Positions 18,569 to 27,237 of a DNA stretch of 64,000 bases are shown piece by piece. Below the pieces are notes generated by a model. It was not told where the DNA came from, did not search any database, and saw only the letters and a list, made by a program, of their open reading frames with translations. Every line of letters starts with the position of its first letter. Within the stretch, counting starts at the first letter, position 1. The stretch comes from Rubellimicrobium aerolatum (lineage in GTDB: Bacteria; Pseudomonadota; Alphaproteobacteria; Rhodobacterales; Rhodobacteraceae): NCBI RefSeq assembly GCF_017872975.1, contig NZ_JAGGJP010000004.1, positions 124,001 to 188,000 of the forward strand. Direction: 5' to 3'. A program made the translations under genes and the position numbers.

Positions 18569-19839
18569 CAGTCGGCCGTGACCGGGATGCAGTCCGCGCC
18601 GTCCGCCGTCAGCGCCGCGCAGAGGCGGCGGGCGTCGGCACGGTCGGCGAAGCCGGTGGCGCGCAGGCGGAAGAAGGTGCGGCCGCCGCTCTGGGCCTCT
18701 TGGATGACCTGCGTGCGCGAGCCGAGGAGCGCGCCGAACGCGCCGCTGAGGCGCTGCCATTCGGAGGCGGCGATCTCGGCCGAGTCGTAGGCGCCGAGCT
18801 GGATCATCTGGGTGCCGGCGGCGACGGTGGAGGTGGCAACCGGCTCGGGCGCGGGAGCGGCCTCGGCGGCGGGGGCCGGAGCGGCGAGCGCTGCGGCGAG
18901 GGTCGCCGGGCGGGTGCGGGGCAGGAGCGCGGTGGCGACGCCTGGGACGCTGGCGGGGATCACGGCCACGGTGTCGGGGGCCGGCGCGGCGCCGACGGCG
19001 TCCTCGGGCGCGACGGTGACTGTGGCTTGCGGGGCGGGGGCGTCCATGGGAACCGCATCGGCGGTGGGTGGCGCGGGCGGGATCACGATGGCCGAAGGGG
19101 CAGCCGTCGCAGGCGCGGCGGCGGGCGTCGGGGCCGGAGCATCGGCGGTGGCGGCCGAGACCTGGTCGGCGAAGGCCAGCACCTCGTCCTGCGTGAGCGG
19201 GCGGCCGCTGGGGATGATGGACCCCTGGCCGGTCGGCACCGGGGCCACCTCGGCGGGCAACCGCTCGCCGGCCTCGGCGGTGGTCTGGGCGACCTCCAGA
19301 TCCTCCTTGGAAAGACCGGGCGTGGGCGGCGCGAGCATCAGCACGTCCGAGGGCGGCGCGGCGGTGCCGGCGGCGGGGATGGCGTTCACGGCGAGCCCCT
19401 GGGAGGGCACGACCTCGCCGCCCGGGTCGGCGGGGACGATCCGTAGCGGGCCTTCGGCGGCGGCGACCACCGGCAGGCCCAGCACCTCGCGCAAGACGAG
19501 CTTGTAGCCCCAGATCCCGATTCCGGCGACGAGCGCGACGGACAGGGCGCCACCGGCCGCCCAGGCAGCGAGCCGCGCCTTGGCGAGTGGGCCGCCCTCC
19601 CTCGCGTTGAACTCGGCCAGCGCGGCGTAGGCCGGAGCGGGCGAGGACGCGGCCGCCGGGCCCGTGATGGAGGGCGCCGGGCGGTCGGGCCCGAATCGTT
19701 CAGGTGCCGATCGCTCGGCACGTGGGACCGGATTCGGGGCCTTGATCGGGGCCGCGCCGGGGGCGGCGTCGCGGGGCGCCCGCTGGTCGCGGGTCGCGCC
19801 GAGCGCGCCGAAACTGGAGTTGGCGGTCCAATCAGCCAT
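18568..19839 (-). CDS. SPOR-domain envelope protein
   Basis: 423 aa. A short cytoplasmic Pro/Ala/Arg-rich head is followed by one membrane helix at about 92-118 (AWAAGGALSVALVAGIGIWGY), a long low-complexity Ala/Pro/Thr periplasmic linker (about 120-340), and a C-terminal SPOR domain (MIQLGAYDSAEIAASEWQRL to the end). SPOR domains bind denuded glycan strands at the division septum. Bitopic layout as in FtsN/DedD-like proteins. It stands between argS and nagZ. Confidence 0.9.
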   Translation of the reverse strand: MADWTANSSFGALGATRDQRAPRDAAPGAAPIKAPNPVPRAERSAPERFGPDRPAPSITGPAAASSPAPAYAALAEFNAREGGPLAKARLAAWAAGGALSVALVAGIGIWGYKLVLREVLGLPVVAAAEGPLRIVPADPGGEVVPSQGLAVNAIPAAGTAAPPSDVLMLAPPTPGLSKEDLEVAQTTAEAGERLPAEVAPVPTGQGSIIPSGRPLTQDEVLAFADQVSAATADAPAPTPAAAPATAAPSAIVIPPAPPTADAVPMDAPAPQATVTVAPEDAVGAAPAPDTVAVIPASVPGVATALLPRTRPATLAAALAAPAPAAEAAPAPEPVATSTVAAGTQMIQLGAYDSAEIAASEWQRLSGAFGALLGSRTQVIQEAQSGGRTFFRLRATGFADRADARRLCAALTADGADCIPVTAD

Positions 19840-19914
19840 GCCGTGCCTCTCGCTCTGCTCGCGCCCCTCTGGACGGGGGCGTCGTCTGCCTCGTGGGCCC
19901 GGTGCGGCGCGCCT

Positions 19915-21657
19915 CTAGCGCATCTCGTTCGCCGGGGTCACGCCAAGGATACCGAGGCCCTGCGCGATGACAACCGCGACCGCCCGCACCAGCGCGATCT
20001 TGGCGCGGGTTGTGTCCGCGTCGCCCTCCTGCAGGAACCGCAGGGAGGGGTCGTCGTTGCCCCGGTTCCAGAGCGAGTGGAAGTCGGAGGCCAAGTCGTA
20101 GAGATAGAAGGCGATCCGGTGCGGCTCCATGCCCTTGGCCGCGATCTCCACGAGGCGGGGCCATTCGCCCAGCGCGCGGGTTACCTTCAGCTCCGATTCG
20201 TGGCCGAGGCGCGACAGGTCCGCCAAGGAAAGTGCGTCCGCCCCCACGTCGATCCCGGATTCGGCGGCCTTTCGCAGAACCGACTGCGCGCGGGCGTGGG
20301 CGTACTGGACATAGAAGACAGGGTTGTCCTTGGACTGCTCGGTCACCTTGTCGAAGTCGAAGTCGAGCGGCGCGTCGTTCTTGCGCGTCAGCATGGCGAA
20401 GCGGGTCACGTCGGGACCCACCTCCTCCACCACGTCGCGCAGGGTGACGAAGGTGCCCGACCGCTTGGACATCTTCACCGGCTCGCCGTTCTTCATCAGC
20501 TTGACGAGCTGCATCAGCTTGAACTCGATGGGGACGCGGCCGTTCGTCAGCGCGGCGACGGCGGCCTTCATGCGCTTGACGTAGCCGCCATGGTCGGCGC
20601 CGAACACGTCCACGAGGAGGTCGAAGCCGCGCTGGGTCTTGTCGTAGTGATAGGCGATGTCGGGGGCGAAGTAGGTCCAGGACCCGTCGGACTTCATCAC
20701 CGGGCGGTCCACGTCGTCGCCGTGGAGCGTGGAGCGGAAGAGGGTCTGCTCGCGCGGCTCCCAGTCCTCGGGGAGCTTGCCCTTGGGGGGCTCCAGCGTG
20801 CCCTCGTAGATGAGGCCCTGGGCGCGGAGGCGGCCGATGGCCTCCTCGATACGGCCGGTGCCGTAGAGGGCCTTCTCGGACGAATAGACATCCATCTGCA
20901 CGCCAAGAAGGGCGAGGTCGGCGCGGATCATCTCCATCATCGCCTGGGTCGCGAGGTCGCGGACGGCGACCAGCCATTCGGATTCGGGGGCGTTCAGGAG
21001 GGAGTCGCCGTACTTGTCCTTCAGCGCCTCGCCCACGGGCACGAGGTAGTCGCCGGGATACAGCCCCTCGGCGATCTCGGGCGACAGGCCGTTGGCTTCG
21101 CGGTAGCGCTCGAAGGCGGAGCGGGCGAGGACGTCCACCTGCGCGCCGCCGTCGTTGATGTAGTATTCGCGCGTCACGTCCCAGCCGGCGAAGGCGAGGA
21201 GCCGGGCGAGGGCGTCGCCGAAGACCGCGCCGCGCGTATGTCCGACGTGCATGGGGCCGGTGGGGTTGGCCGAGACGAACTCGACGTTGACGCGGCGGCC
21301 CTGCCCCAGCGTGGAGCGGCCGAAGGCGGGGTCGGTGAGGACGGCGCGGACGACGCCCTGCCAGACGGCGGGCGCGAGGCGGAGGTTGAGGAAGCCGGGG
21401 CCGGCGGGCTCGGCCGACAGGATGCGGGGGTCGTGGCGCAGCCGTTCGGCCAGTTGGTCCGCGAGGGCGCGGGGGTTCTGGCCGGCGGGCTTGGCCAGGA
21501 CCATGGCGGCGTTGGTGGCCATGTCGCCGTGGCCGGGGTCGCGGGGCGGCTCCACGGCGATGGCGTCCAGCGGCAGGCCCTCCGGCAGGCGGCCCTCGCG
21601 CGCGAGCCCGTCCACGGCGTCGAGGACGAGGGAACGGATGTCGGCGAAAAGGTTCAT
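19915..21657 (-). CDS. argS: Arginyl-tRNA synthetase
   Basis: 580 aa class I synthetase. The HIGH motif appears as HVGH within [32 protein letters not shown] gives a KMSKS equivalent (KMSKR). N-terminal Add-1 domain and C-terminal DALR anticodon-binding domain are present and full length. ATG 21657 starts MNLFADIR. First gene of the cluster leading to the SPOR gene, nagZ, scpA and scpB. The upstream region holds the bipartite element shared with ilvB, and a short frame that ends on the argS start codon. Confidence 0.96.
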   Translation of the reverse strand: MNLFADIRSLVLDAVDGLAREGRLPEGLPLDAIAVEPPRDPGHGDMATNAAMVLAKPAGQNPRALADQLAERLRHDPRILSAEPAGPGFLNLRLAPAVWQGVVRAVLTDPAFGRSTLGQGRRVNVEFVSANPTGPMHVGHTRGAVFGDALARLLAFAGWDVTREYYINDGGAQVDVLARSAFERYREANGLSPEIAEGLYPGDYLVPVGEALKDKYGDSLLNAPESEWLVAVRDLATQAMMEMIRADLALLGVQMDVYSSEKALYGTGRIEEAIGRLRAQGLIYEGTLEPPKGKLPEDWEPREQTLFRSTLHGDDVDRPVMKSDGSWTYFAPDIAYHYDKTQRGFDLLVDVFGADHGGYVKRMKAAVAALTNGRVPIEFKLMQLVKLMKNGEPVKMSKRSGTFVTLRDVVEEVGPDVTRFAMLTRKNDAPLDFDFDKVTEQSKDNPVFYVQYAHARAQSVLRKAAESGIDVGADALSLADLSRLGHESELKVTRALGEWPRLVEIAAKGMEPHRIAFYLYDLASDFHSLWNRGNDDPSLRFLQEGDADTTRAKIALVRAVAVVIAQGLGILGVTPANEMR

Positions 21658-22003
21658 GGCGAAGGGTCCCCCCGGAGTTGATCGGCGCGCGGTTCGGCGT
21701 CGGGCCCTATCATGACGGACAAGGGTTAAGGAAGGGCTGGGCCAACGAACGCTCGGGGGCCGATTCGCGCAACACCCCCCGGAGGGGATGGCACGGACGG
21801 GGCCGGCTGATTCGGGGGCTCCGTCGCGGAGGCCGGAATGGGCGTCGGGTCCTTTCCCGGCGTGAGCAGGGACTAAGGGAGACCGCATCAGGGAGGGCCT
21901 CGCCGGTTTCCGGGGTCGGAACGCGCAACGAATGTGAAGATGCCTCGGGGCACCAGCCCTGTGCCCTCGACCGTTCGAAGCTGCGCCGGAGCGCACCCTA
22001 CGC
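21658..22003 (-). promoter_or_regulatory. argS upstream region with bipartite element
   Basis: 346 bases between dgt and argS. At 21777-21721 (minus) is a copy of the three-copy element: GGGTGTTGCGCG, then CCGAGCGTTCGTTG, 13 bases, then TTAACCCTT. Downstream, a short frame 21713-21654 (ATG ATA GGG ..., 19 codons) ends TGA overlapping the argS ATG as ATGA. Near 21980-22000 is a GTAGGGTGCGCTCCGGCGCA-like palindromic unit (minus). No separate gene was identified. Confidence 0.55.
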
Positions 22004-23176
22004 CTATCCCCTCAAGGCCCGCGTCCGGTCCACCATGTCGCTGCCCAGCAGGCGGGCGTGGGTCTCGATGGCGAAGCGGTCGGTCATGCCGGCGATGTAG
22101 TCGGCGACGATCCTCGCCAGCGCCACCTCGTCCGCCGCCTCGGCCACGTCCTTGCGCCATTGCTTGGGGAGTTCGTCCGGGTGCGCCATGAAGAAGGGGA
22201 ACAGGTCGCGGACCACGCCGGTCACGGCCTGGCGCATCTCGACCACCTTGGGGGCGCGATACATCCGGTGGAACAGGAAGGTGCGGATCACCTTGAGGTC
22301 GTCCCAGAGCGCGGGCGAGAAGCGGATCATCATGCGCCCCGCGTGGCGGATGTCGTCCACGCCGTGGGGGTCCGCCTCGGCGAGCGTCCGGCGGGACAGG
22401 GTGATGACGTCCTCGACCAGCACGCCGAAGAAGCGGCGCAGCGCCTCGTGGCGGCGGCGGTAGTAGTTGAGGCCGGGATATCTGCGGTCCACCTCGGCGA
22501 AGTTGTCGTGGAGGACGGGGAGCTCGGCCAGTTCGTCGGTGCTGAACAGTTCCGCCCGAAGGCCGTCGTGCAGGTCGTGGTGGGAATAGGCGATGTCGTC
22601 GGACAGGGCGGCGACCTGGGCCTCGGCGCTGGCATGGGTCGAGAGTTCGAGGTCCTGGACGGCGTTGTATTCCTCCAGGGCGTAGGGCGCGGGGCGCGGG
22701 ACGGGGCCGTTGTGCTTGGCGATGCCCTCCAGCGTCTCCCAGGTGAGGTTCAGGCCGTCCCATTCGGCGTAGTGGCGTTCGAGCTTGGTCACGATGCGGA
22801 TGGCTTGGGCGTTGTGGTCGAAGCCGCCGTAGGGGACCATCAGCTCGTTCAGCGCGTCCTCGCCGGTGTGGCCGAAGGGGGGGTGGCCGAGGTCGTGGGC
22901 CAGCGCCACGGCCTCGGTCAGCTCGGTATTCAGGCCGAGGGCGGCGGAGACGGTGCGGGCGACCTGCGCGACCTCGATGGAGTGGGTCAGGCGGGTGCGG
23001 AAGTAGTCGCCCTCGTGCTCGATGAAGACCTGGGTCTTGTGCTTGAGACGGCGGAAGGCGCTCGCGTGGATGATACGGTCGCGGTCGCGCTGGAACGGGG
23101 TGCGGAAATGGCTCTCCTCCTCGGGGTGGAGGCGGCCCCGGCTGTGGGCGGGCAGGCAGGCGTAGGGAGCGTGCAT
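22004..23176 (-). CDS. dgt: dGTP triphosphohydrolase-like HD protein
   Basis: 390 aa HD-domain protein that hydrolyses dNTPs to nucleoside and triphosphate. Metal-binding residues are visible: [13 protein letters not shown] (H), [17 protein letters not shown] (HD), and [15 protein letters not shown] further on. The length is that of the short, alphaproteobacterial type rather than E. coli Dgt (505 aa). The start at ATG 23176 (MHAPYACL) fits homologues; no strong ribosome site. The frame stays open far upstream but in a reading that shadows the PBP gene. Confidence 0.9.
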   Translation of the reverse strand: MHAPYACLPAHSRGRLHPEEESHFRTPFQRDRDRIIHASAFRRLKHKTQVFIEHEGDYFRTRLTHSIEVAQVARTVSAALGLNTELTEAVALAHDLGHPPFGHTGEDALNELMVPYGGFDHNAQAIRIVTKLERHYAEWDGLNLTWETLEGIAKHNGPVPRPAPYALEEYNAVQDLELSTHASAEAQVAALSDDIAYSHHDLHDGLRAELFSTDELAELPVLHDNFAEVDRRYPGLNYYRRRHEALRRFFGVLVEDVITLSRRTLAEADPHGVDDIRHAGRMMIRFSPALWDDLKVIRTFLFHRMYRAPKVVEMRQAVTGVVRDLFPFFMAHPDELPKQWRKDVAEAADEVALARIVADYIAGMTDRFAIETHARLLGSDMVDRTRALRG

Positions 23177-23311
23177 CGAGGGATTCCAAGGGGCTTCGCC
23201 TTCGATCCTAAAGCGAACGGCGCGGAATGACAGGGCTCCTCCGAAGGGGGTGGTTGACCGGGGCCGCCGGGCCGATACGGTTGCGCGGTTCCCTGTCCCC
23301 ATCCCGGTCCC

Positions 23312-25546
23312 ATGGCCCCCGACGATCCCCCGCCCGGCCCGCCCGACCTGTCGCGCCTCCAGGCGGCGCTGGCCCGCGCGGCGACGGGACGGCGCGAGGA
23401 GGCCGGGAGCCCCGTCGAGGGCGGGGGCGAGGCGGGGGCCCATTCGACGAGCGCGCTGATCCGGCGGCTCAGGGAGGACGAGGCGCGGCGGGCGGCCGAG
23501 CGGGCGGCGCGGGAGGTGGCGCGATCCGGCGCGGCGGAGACGGGCGACGGGCCGGCGCGGGAGGTGTCGGGCCGGGCGGAGGTCTCGCCGATGCGGCGGG
23601 CGCTGGAGGCGGCGGCGCGGCGGCCGGCCGAGGCGCCGCCCTTGGGGATCGGGCCAGCGGAGGCCGCGCCAGCGCCGGAGCCGGAGCCGCCGCCCGAGCC
23701 GCCCCCTGCCCCGCCCCCCGAGATCCCTGGCCCGGCTGCGGCCGAGGCGCCTGCCGCGCCGCCCGACTGGCCGGTCATCGAGGAGCCGGCGCGAGAAGGG
23801 CGGCCGCGCGCGGGGGCGCTGCGGCGGGCGGGGCGCTGGCTCGCCGGGGGGCTCCTGCTGATGGCGGCCGGGGCGGCGGGGATGCTGCTCCTGCTCGGGG
23901 CGTTGCTGGGCGACCTGCCCGTGGCGCCGATCGAGCCGGCGGGCGTGCCGCCGACCCTGGCCGTCCGCACCGCCGGGGGCCTGCCGGTGGTGGCGCAGGG
24001 GCCGCGCCGGGGGACCGCCGTGGCGCTGGCCGGGATGCCGCCCGTCCTGACCGAGGCGGTGCTGGCAGTGGAGGACCGGCGCTTCCGCGCGCATGGAGGG
24101 ATCGACCCGCGCGCGATCCTCCGCGCCGCCTTGCGGAACCTCTGGGCCGGGGAGGTGGTGGAGGGTGGCAGCACGATCACCCAGCAGGTGGCGAAGACCC
24201 TGTATCTCGGGCCGGAGCGGACGCTGGCGCGCAAGCTGCAGGAGGCGGTGCTGGCGGTGCTGCTGGAGCGCCAGGTCGGCAAGGACCGGGTGCTGGAGCT
24301 CTATCTGAACTCGGTCTATCTGGGCGCGGGGGCCTGGGGGATGCCGGCGGCCGCGCAGACCTATTTCGGCAAGGACCTGGGGGCCCTGACGCTGCCCGAG
24401 GCGGCGTTGCTGGCGGCCTCGATCCGCGCGCCCTCGGCCGTGAACCCGCTGGCCGACCTTCCCGCCGCGCGGGAGCGGGCGGCGCTGGTGCTCCGGCTGA
24501 TGGAGGAGCAGGGGCGCATCGACGGCGAGACCCGGGCGGTGGCCCTGGCGGCGCTGGAGGGGCTCGGGCCGGTGGCGCGGGTGGGGGGGCACTACGCCGA
24601 CTGGCTGGCACGGGAGCTGCGGGGGCTGGCCGCGCCCGGGGGTTGGGCGGCGGTGGCGACCATCGACGCAGGGTTGCAGGCCGAGGCGGAGCGGGCGGTG
24701 CGCGAAGTGCTGGCGGCGGGCGGCGTGGCGGCGGGGGCGAGCGAGGCGGCGGTGGTGGCGATGACGCCGGACGGGCGGGTGCGGGCGATGGTCGGCGGGG
24801 TGGACCATCGTGCGAGCCAGTTCAACCGCGCCGCCGACGCGCGGCGCGCGCCCGGGCCGGCCTTCCTGCTGGTCCCCTACCTGGGCACCCTGGTCGAAGG
24901 GGCCGGGCCGGGCGACCCCGTGTCGGACGCGCCGATGGAGATCCCCGGCCTGCCGCCCGGGGCGGAGCTGGGCGCGGGCCATGGCGAAGCGACGCTGCGG
25001 GAAGCCTTCGCGGGCCGCTACGGCTACGCCGCCGCGCGGGTCGGGCAGCGGGTGGGTCTGGGGGAGGTGGTGGCGGTGGCGCGGCGGCTGGGGATCGGGG
25101 GCGACCTCCCGGACGTGCCGGCGCTGCCGCTGGGCATGGCGGGGGTCTCGCTCCTTGACCTGACCGAGGCCTATGCGGCGGTGGCGCTGGGGCGCGCCCC
25201 GGTGCGGGCGACGGGGATCGAGGCGCTGGCGGGCGGGGGCGGCGCGCTGGCGGTGTCGGGCGCGGAGGAGCGGGAGGCCACGACGCTCGCACGGACGCAG
25301 GCGCCGATGCTCGGGCTGCTGCGGGCGGCGGCGGCGGCGCGCGGGGCGGCGGTGCCGGGCCTGGAGGTCGCGGGCCAGGGGGGCCTCAGCCCGGAGGGGA
25401 GCGACGCTTGGTTCGTGGGGATCGCGGGGGAGATCGTGGTCGGCGTCTGGGTCGGCAACGATGACGACAGGGCGCTGGCGCGCGAGGCGGCGGAGCCCCT
25501 GCCCGTCGCGATCTTCGCCCGCGTGGCCGGGGCGGCGACCCGTTGA
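23312..25546 (+). CDS. Class A PBP-like glycosyltransferase with a degenerate transpeptidase domain
   Basis: 744 aa. A disordered cytoplasmic head (1-170) precedes one membrane helix (about 172-193) and a GT51 glycosyltransferase domain with the catalytic glutamate E254 (VEDRRFRAHGG), GGSTITQQVAKTLYL and LYLNSVYLGAGAWGM intact. The C-terminal half aligns with a penicillin-binding domain (SQFNRAADARR..., DAWFVGIAGE), but all three motifs are lost: SxxK is P516-A-F-L519, SxN is R569-Y-G571, KTG is Q689-G-G691. It should polymerise glycan but not crosslink it. ATG 23312; divergent from dgt; 58 bases before erpA. Confidence 0.88.
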   Translation: MAPDDPPPGPPDLSRLQAALARAATGRREEAGSPVEGGGEAGAHSTSALIRRLREDEARRAAERAAREVARSGAAETGDGPAREVSGRAEVSPMRRALEAAARRPAEAPPLGIGPAEAAPAPEPEPPPEPPPAPPPEIPGPAAAEAPAAPPDWPVIEEPAREGRPRAGALRRAGRWLAGGLLLMAAGAAGMLLLLGALLGDLPVAPIEPAGVPPTLAVRTAGGLPVVAQGPRRGTAVALAGMPPVLTEAVLAVEDRRFRAHGGIDPRAILRAALRNLWAGEVVEGGSTITQQVAKTLYLGPERTLARKLQEAVLAVLLERQVGKDRVLELYLNSVYLGAGAWGMPAAAQTYFGKDLGALTLPEAALLAASIRAPSAVNPLADLPAARERAALVLRLMEEQGRIDGETRAVALAALEGLGPVARVGGHYADWLARELRGLAAPGGWAAVATIDAGLQAEAERAVREVLAAGGVAAGASEAAVVAMTPDGRVRAMVGGVDHRASQFNRAADARRAPGPAFLLVPYLGTLVEGAGPGDPVSDAPMEIPGLPPGAELGAGHGEATLREAFAGRYGYAAARVGQRVGLGEVVAVARRLGIGGDLPDVPALPLGMAGVSLLDLTEAYAAVALGRAPVRATGIEALAGGGGALAVSGAEEREATTLARTQAPMLGLLRAAAAARGAAVPGLEVAGQGGLSPEGSDAWFVGIAGEIVVGVWVGNDDDRALAREAAEPLPVAIFARVAGAATR

Positions 25547-25604
25547 GACAGGCGGCGCGCGGTCCTATATCAGGGGTCCGAGACGCTGCCGGAGGCCCTG
25601 TCCC

Positions 25605-25943
25605 ATGACGTTCCAGATGCCCGTGATCCCGCCCACCGTCACGCCGCGCGCCTTTGCCCGGCTGGCCGAGATCGGCGCGGCCGAGCAGGGCAAGGCGCTG
25701 CGGGTCGCGGTCTCGGGCGGCGGCTGCTCGGGGTTCCAGTACGAGATCGCGCTGGACGAACCGAAGGACGAGGATCTCCTCCTGACCGGCGAAGGGGAGA
25801 CGGTGGTCGTGGACCCGGTGTCCCTGCCCTTCCTGGCGCAGGCCCGGATCGACTTCTCGGAGGAGCTGATCGGGGCGCGGTTCGTGATCGAGAACCCGAA
25901 CGCCACGGCGTCGTGCGGCTGCGGGACGTCGTTCTCGATCTGA
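25605..25943 (+). CDS. erpA: A-type iron-sulfur carrier (ErpA/IscA family)
   Basis: 112 aa. The three cluster-ligating cysteines are in place: GGGCSGFQYEI and CGCGTSFSI at the C-terminus. It carries Fe-S clusters to apo-enzymes. ATG 25605 is preceded by GGAGG. Which A-type subgroup (ErpA, IscA, SufA) it belongs to cannot be settled from the sequence alone; ErpA is the usual label for the solitary copy near xth and dgt in this bacterial group. Confidence 0.88.
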   Translation: MTFQMPVIPPTVTPRAFARLAEIGAAEQGKALRVAVSGGGCSGFQYEIALDEPKDEDLLLTGEGETVVVDPVSLPFLAQARIDFSEELIGARFVIENPNATASCGCGTSFSI

Positions 25944-25994
25944 GGCGGCCGGCGCGGCTTCCGTCGGCGCGGCGCGACGGCTAGGGTCGCGGGC

Positions 25995-26777
25995 ATGAGG
26001 ATCGCGACCTACAACATCAACGGCATCCGGGCCCGGTTCGAGACCGTGACCGCGTGGCTCGGGGAGAAGGCGCCCGACGTGGCGCTGCTCCAGGAGATCA
26101 AGATCGTGGACGAGGCCTTCCCGCGCGAGGAGATCGAGCGGCTGGGCTACCGCGTGGAGACCCACGGGCAGAAGAGCTTCAACGGCGTGGCGATCCTGTC
26201 GCGGCTGCCCTTGGACGACGTGGTTCGCGGGTTGCCCGGCGACGAATCGGACGAGCAGGCGCGCTGGATCGAGGGCACGGTGATCGGCGAGAGGCGCGCG
26301 GTGCGGGTCTGCGGGCTGTATCTCCCGAACGGCAACCCGGCGCCGGGGCCGAAATACGACTACAAGCTGGGCTGGATGGCTCGGATGCGGGCGCGGGCCG
26401 AGGCGCTGGTCGCGTCGGAGGAGCCGGTCGTGCTGGCGGGGGACTACAATGTGATCCCCGAGGCGCGCGACGTGCGAAACCCCGACAACTGGCGCGAGGA
26501 CGCGCTGTTCCTGCCCGCGACCCGGGCGGCGTTCCGGGGGCTGGAGAACCTCGGCCTCTACGACGCGATCCGGCTGCGGACGCAGGCGGCGGGCGTGTAT
26601 TCCTTCTGGGACTTCCAGCGCGGGGCCTGGGGGCGGGACAACGGCATCCGCATCGACCACCACCTGCTGAGCCCGCAGGCGGCGGACCTCCTGCGTGACG
26701 CCTGGATCGAGAAGGAGGCGCGCGGCGGGGCCAAGCCCTCGGACCATGTGCCGGTCTGGATCGACCTCGACGCCTGA
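25995..26777 (+). CDS. xth: Exodeoxyribonuclease III
   Basis: 260 aa AP endonuclease of base-excision repair. Motifs: IATYNINGIRAR, LLQEIKI (metal-binding Glu), GLYLPNGNP, LAGDYNVIPEARDV (Asp/Asn), and RIDHHLLS with SDHVPVWIDL (catalytic Asp-His). Full length. It begins at ATG 25995, 51 bases after erpA. Confidence 0.95.
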   Translation: MRIATYNINGIRARFETVTAWLGEKAPDVALLQEIKIVDEAFPREEIERLGYRVETHGQKSFNGVAILSRLPLDDVVRGLPGDESDEQARWIEGTVIGERRAVRVCGLYLPNGNPAPGPKYDYKLGWMARMRARAEALVASEEPVVLAGDYNVIPEARDVRNPDNWREDALFLPATRAAFRGLENLGLYDAIRLRTQAAGVYSFWDFQRGAWGRDNGIRIDHHLLSPQAADLLRDAWIEKEARGGAKPSDHVPVWIDLDA

Positions 26778-26809
26778 GTCGGCCTGTCAAGCGGAACGGG
26801 CGGGAGCTC

Positions 26810-26835
26810 GGAACCTCTGGCGGATCGTCGCCGTT
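26810..26835 (+). promoter_or_regulatory. Candidate ECF sigma promoter
   Basis: GGAAC (26810-26814), 17 bases, CGTT (26832-26835), 33 bases before the ATG of the next gene. This matches the GGAAC-N16/17-CGTT pattern of EcfG-type general-stress promoters. Rhodobacteraceae often lack EcfG, so another ECF sigma factor could use it, or the match may be chance. Confidence 0.35.
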
Positions 26836-26867
26836 GGGAGTTCACGATCCCGTCAGGAGTCCGGTCC

Positions 26868-27227
26868 ATGGCCTCTCGCCCCCTCGCCGCGGCGTTCGCG
26901 CTCGCGGCGGTCTTCCTTGCCTTGCCCGATCCCGCCCGGGCCGCCTGCCGCACCGAGGGCACCGGCGCGCGCTGCATCCGGGTATTGGACGCACCCGCCG
27001 GGACGGGCGCGAGGAGCGGAAGTTCGGCCCCCTCGCCGCTCGTGCAGGTGGGCGAGCTGGTGCCGCGCGGGCGCTACTCGATCATCCTGAACGCCGACTA
27101 TTACGGGCTGCCGCCGGTGTCGGACGGCTGGGTCTACATGCGGATCGGGGCGGACGCCTTTCGGGTGGACTGGCGGACGCATCAGGTGCTGGAACGGGTG
27201 ACCGATCGGGCGGGGGCGAACTTCTAG
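26868..27227 (+). CDS. Small secreted protein, RcnB-like
   Basis: 119 aa. Signal peptide 1-25 (LALPDPARA cleavage region). The mature protein has two cysteines close to the N-terminus (ACRTEGTGARCIRVL) and a C-terminal part, YYGLPPVSDGWVYMRIGADAFRVDWRTHQVLE, that resembles the YYGLPxxxxGxxWVRVGxDALLV pattern of RcnB-type periplasmic proteins. RcnB affects nickel/cobalt homeostasis in E. coli; that role is not shown here. CAGGAG ribosome site; possible ECF promoter upstream. Confidence 0.7.
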   Translation: MASRPLAAAFALAAVFLALPDPARAACRTEGTGARCIRVLDAPAGTGARSGSSAPSPLVQVGELVPRGRYSIILNADYYGLPPVSDGWVYMRIGADAFRVDWRTHQVLERVTDRAGANF

Positions 27228-27237
27228 CCCCCTTTCC

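Noticed and set aside
22004-24982. A 992-codon open frame on the minus strand extending dgt upstream
   Set aside because: Only the part below 23176 matches dGTPases. The rest is arginine/proline-rich and lies opposite the PBP gene, which has real domains.
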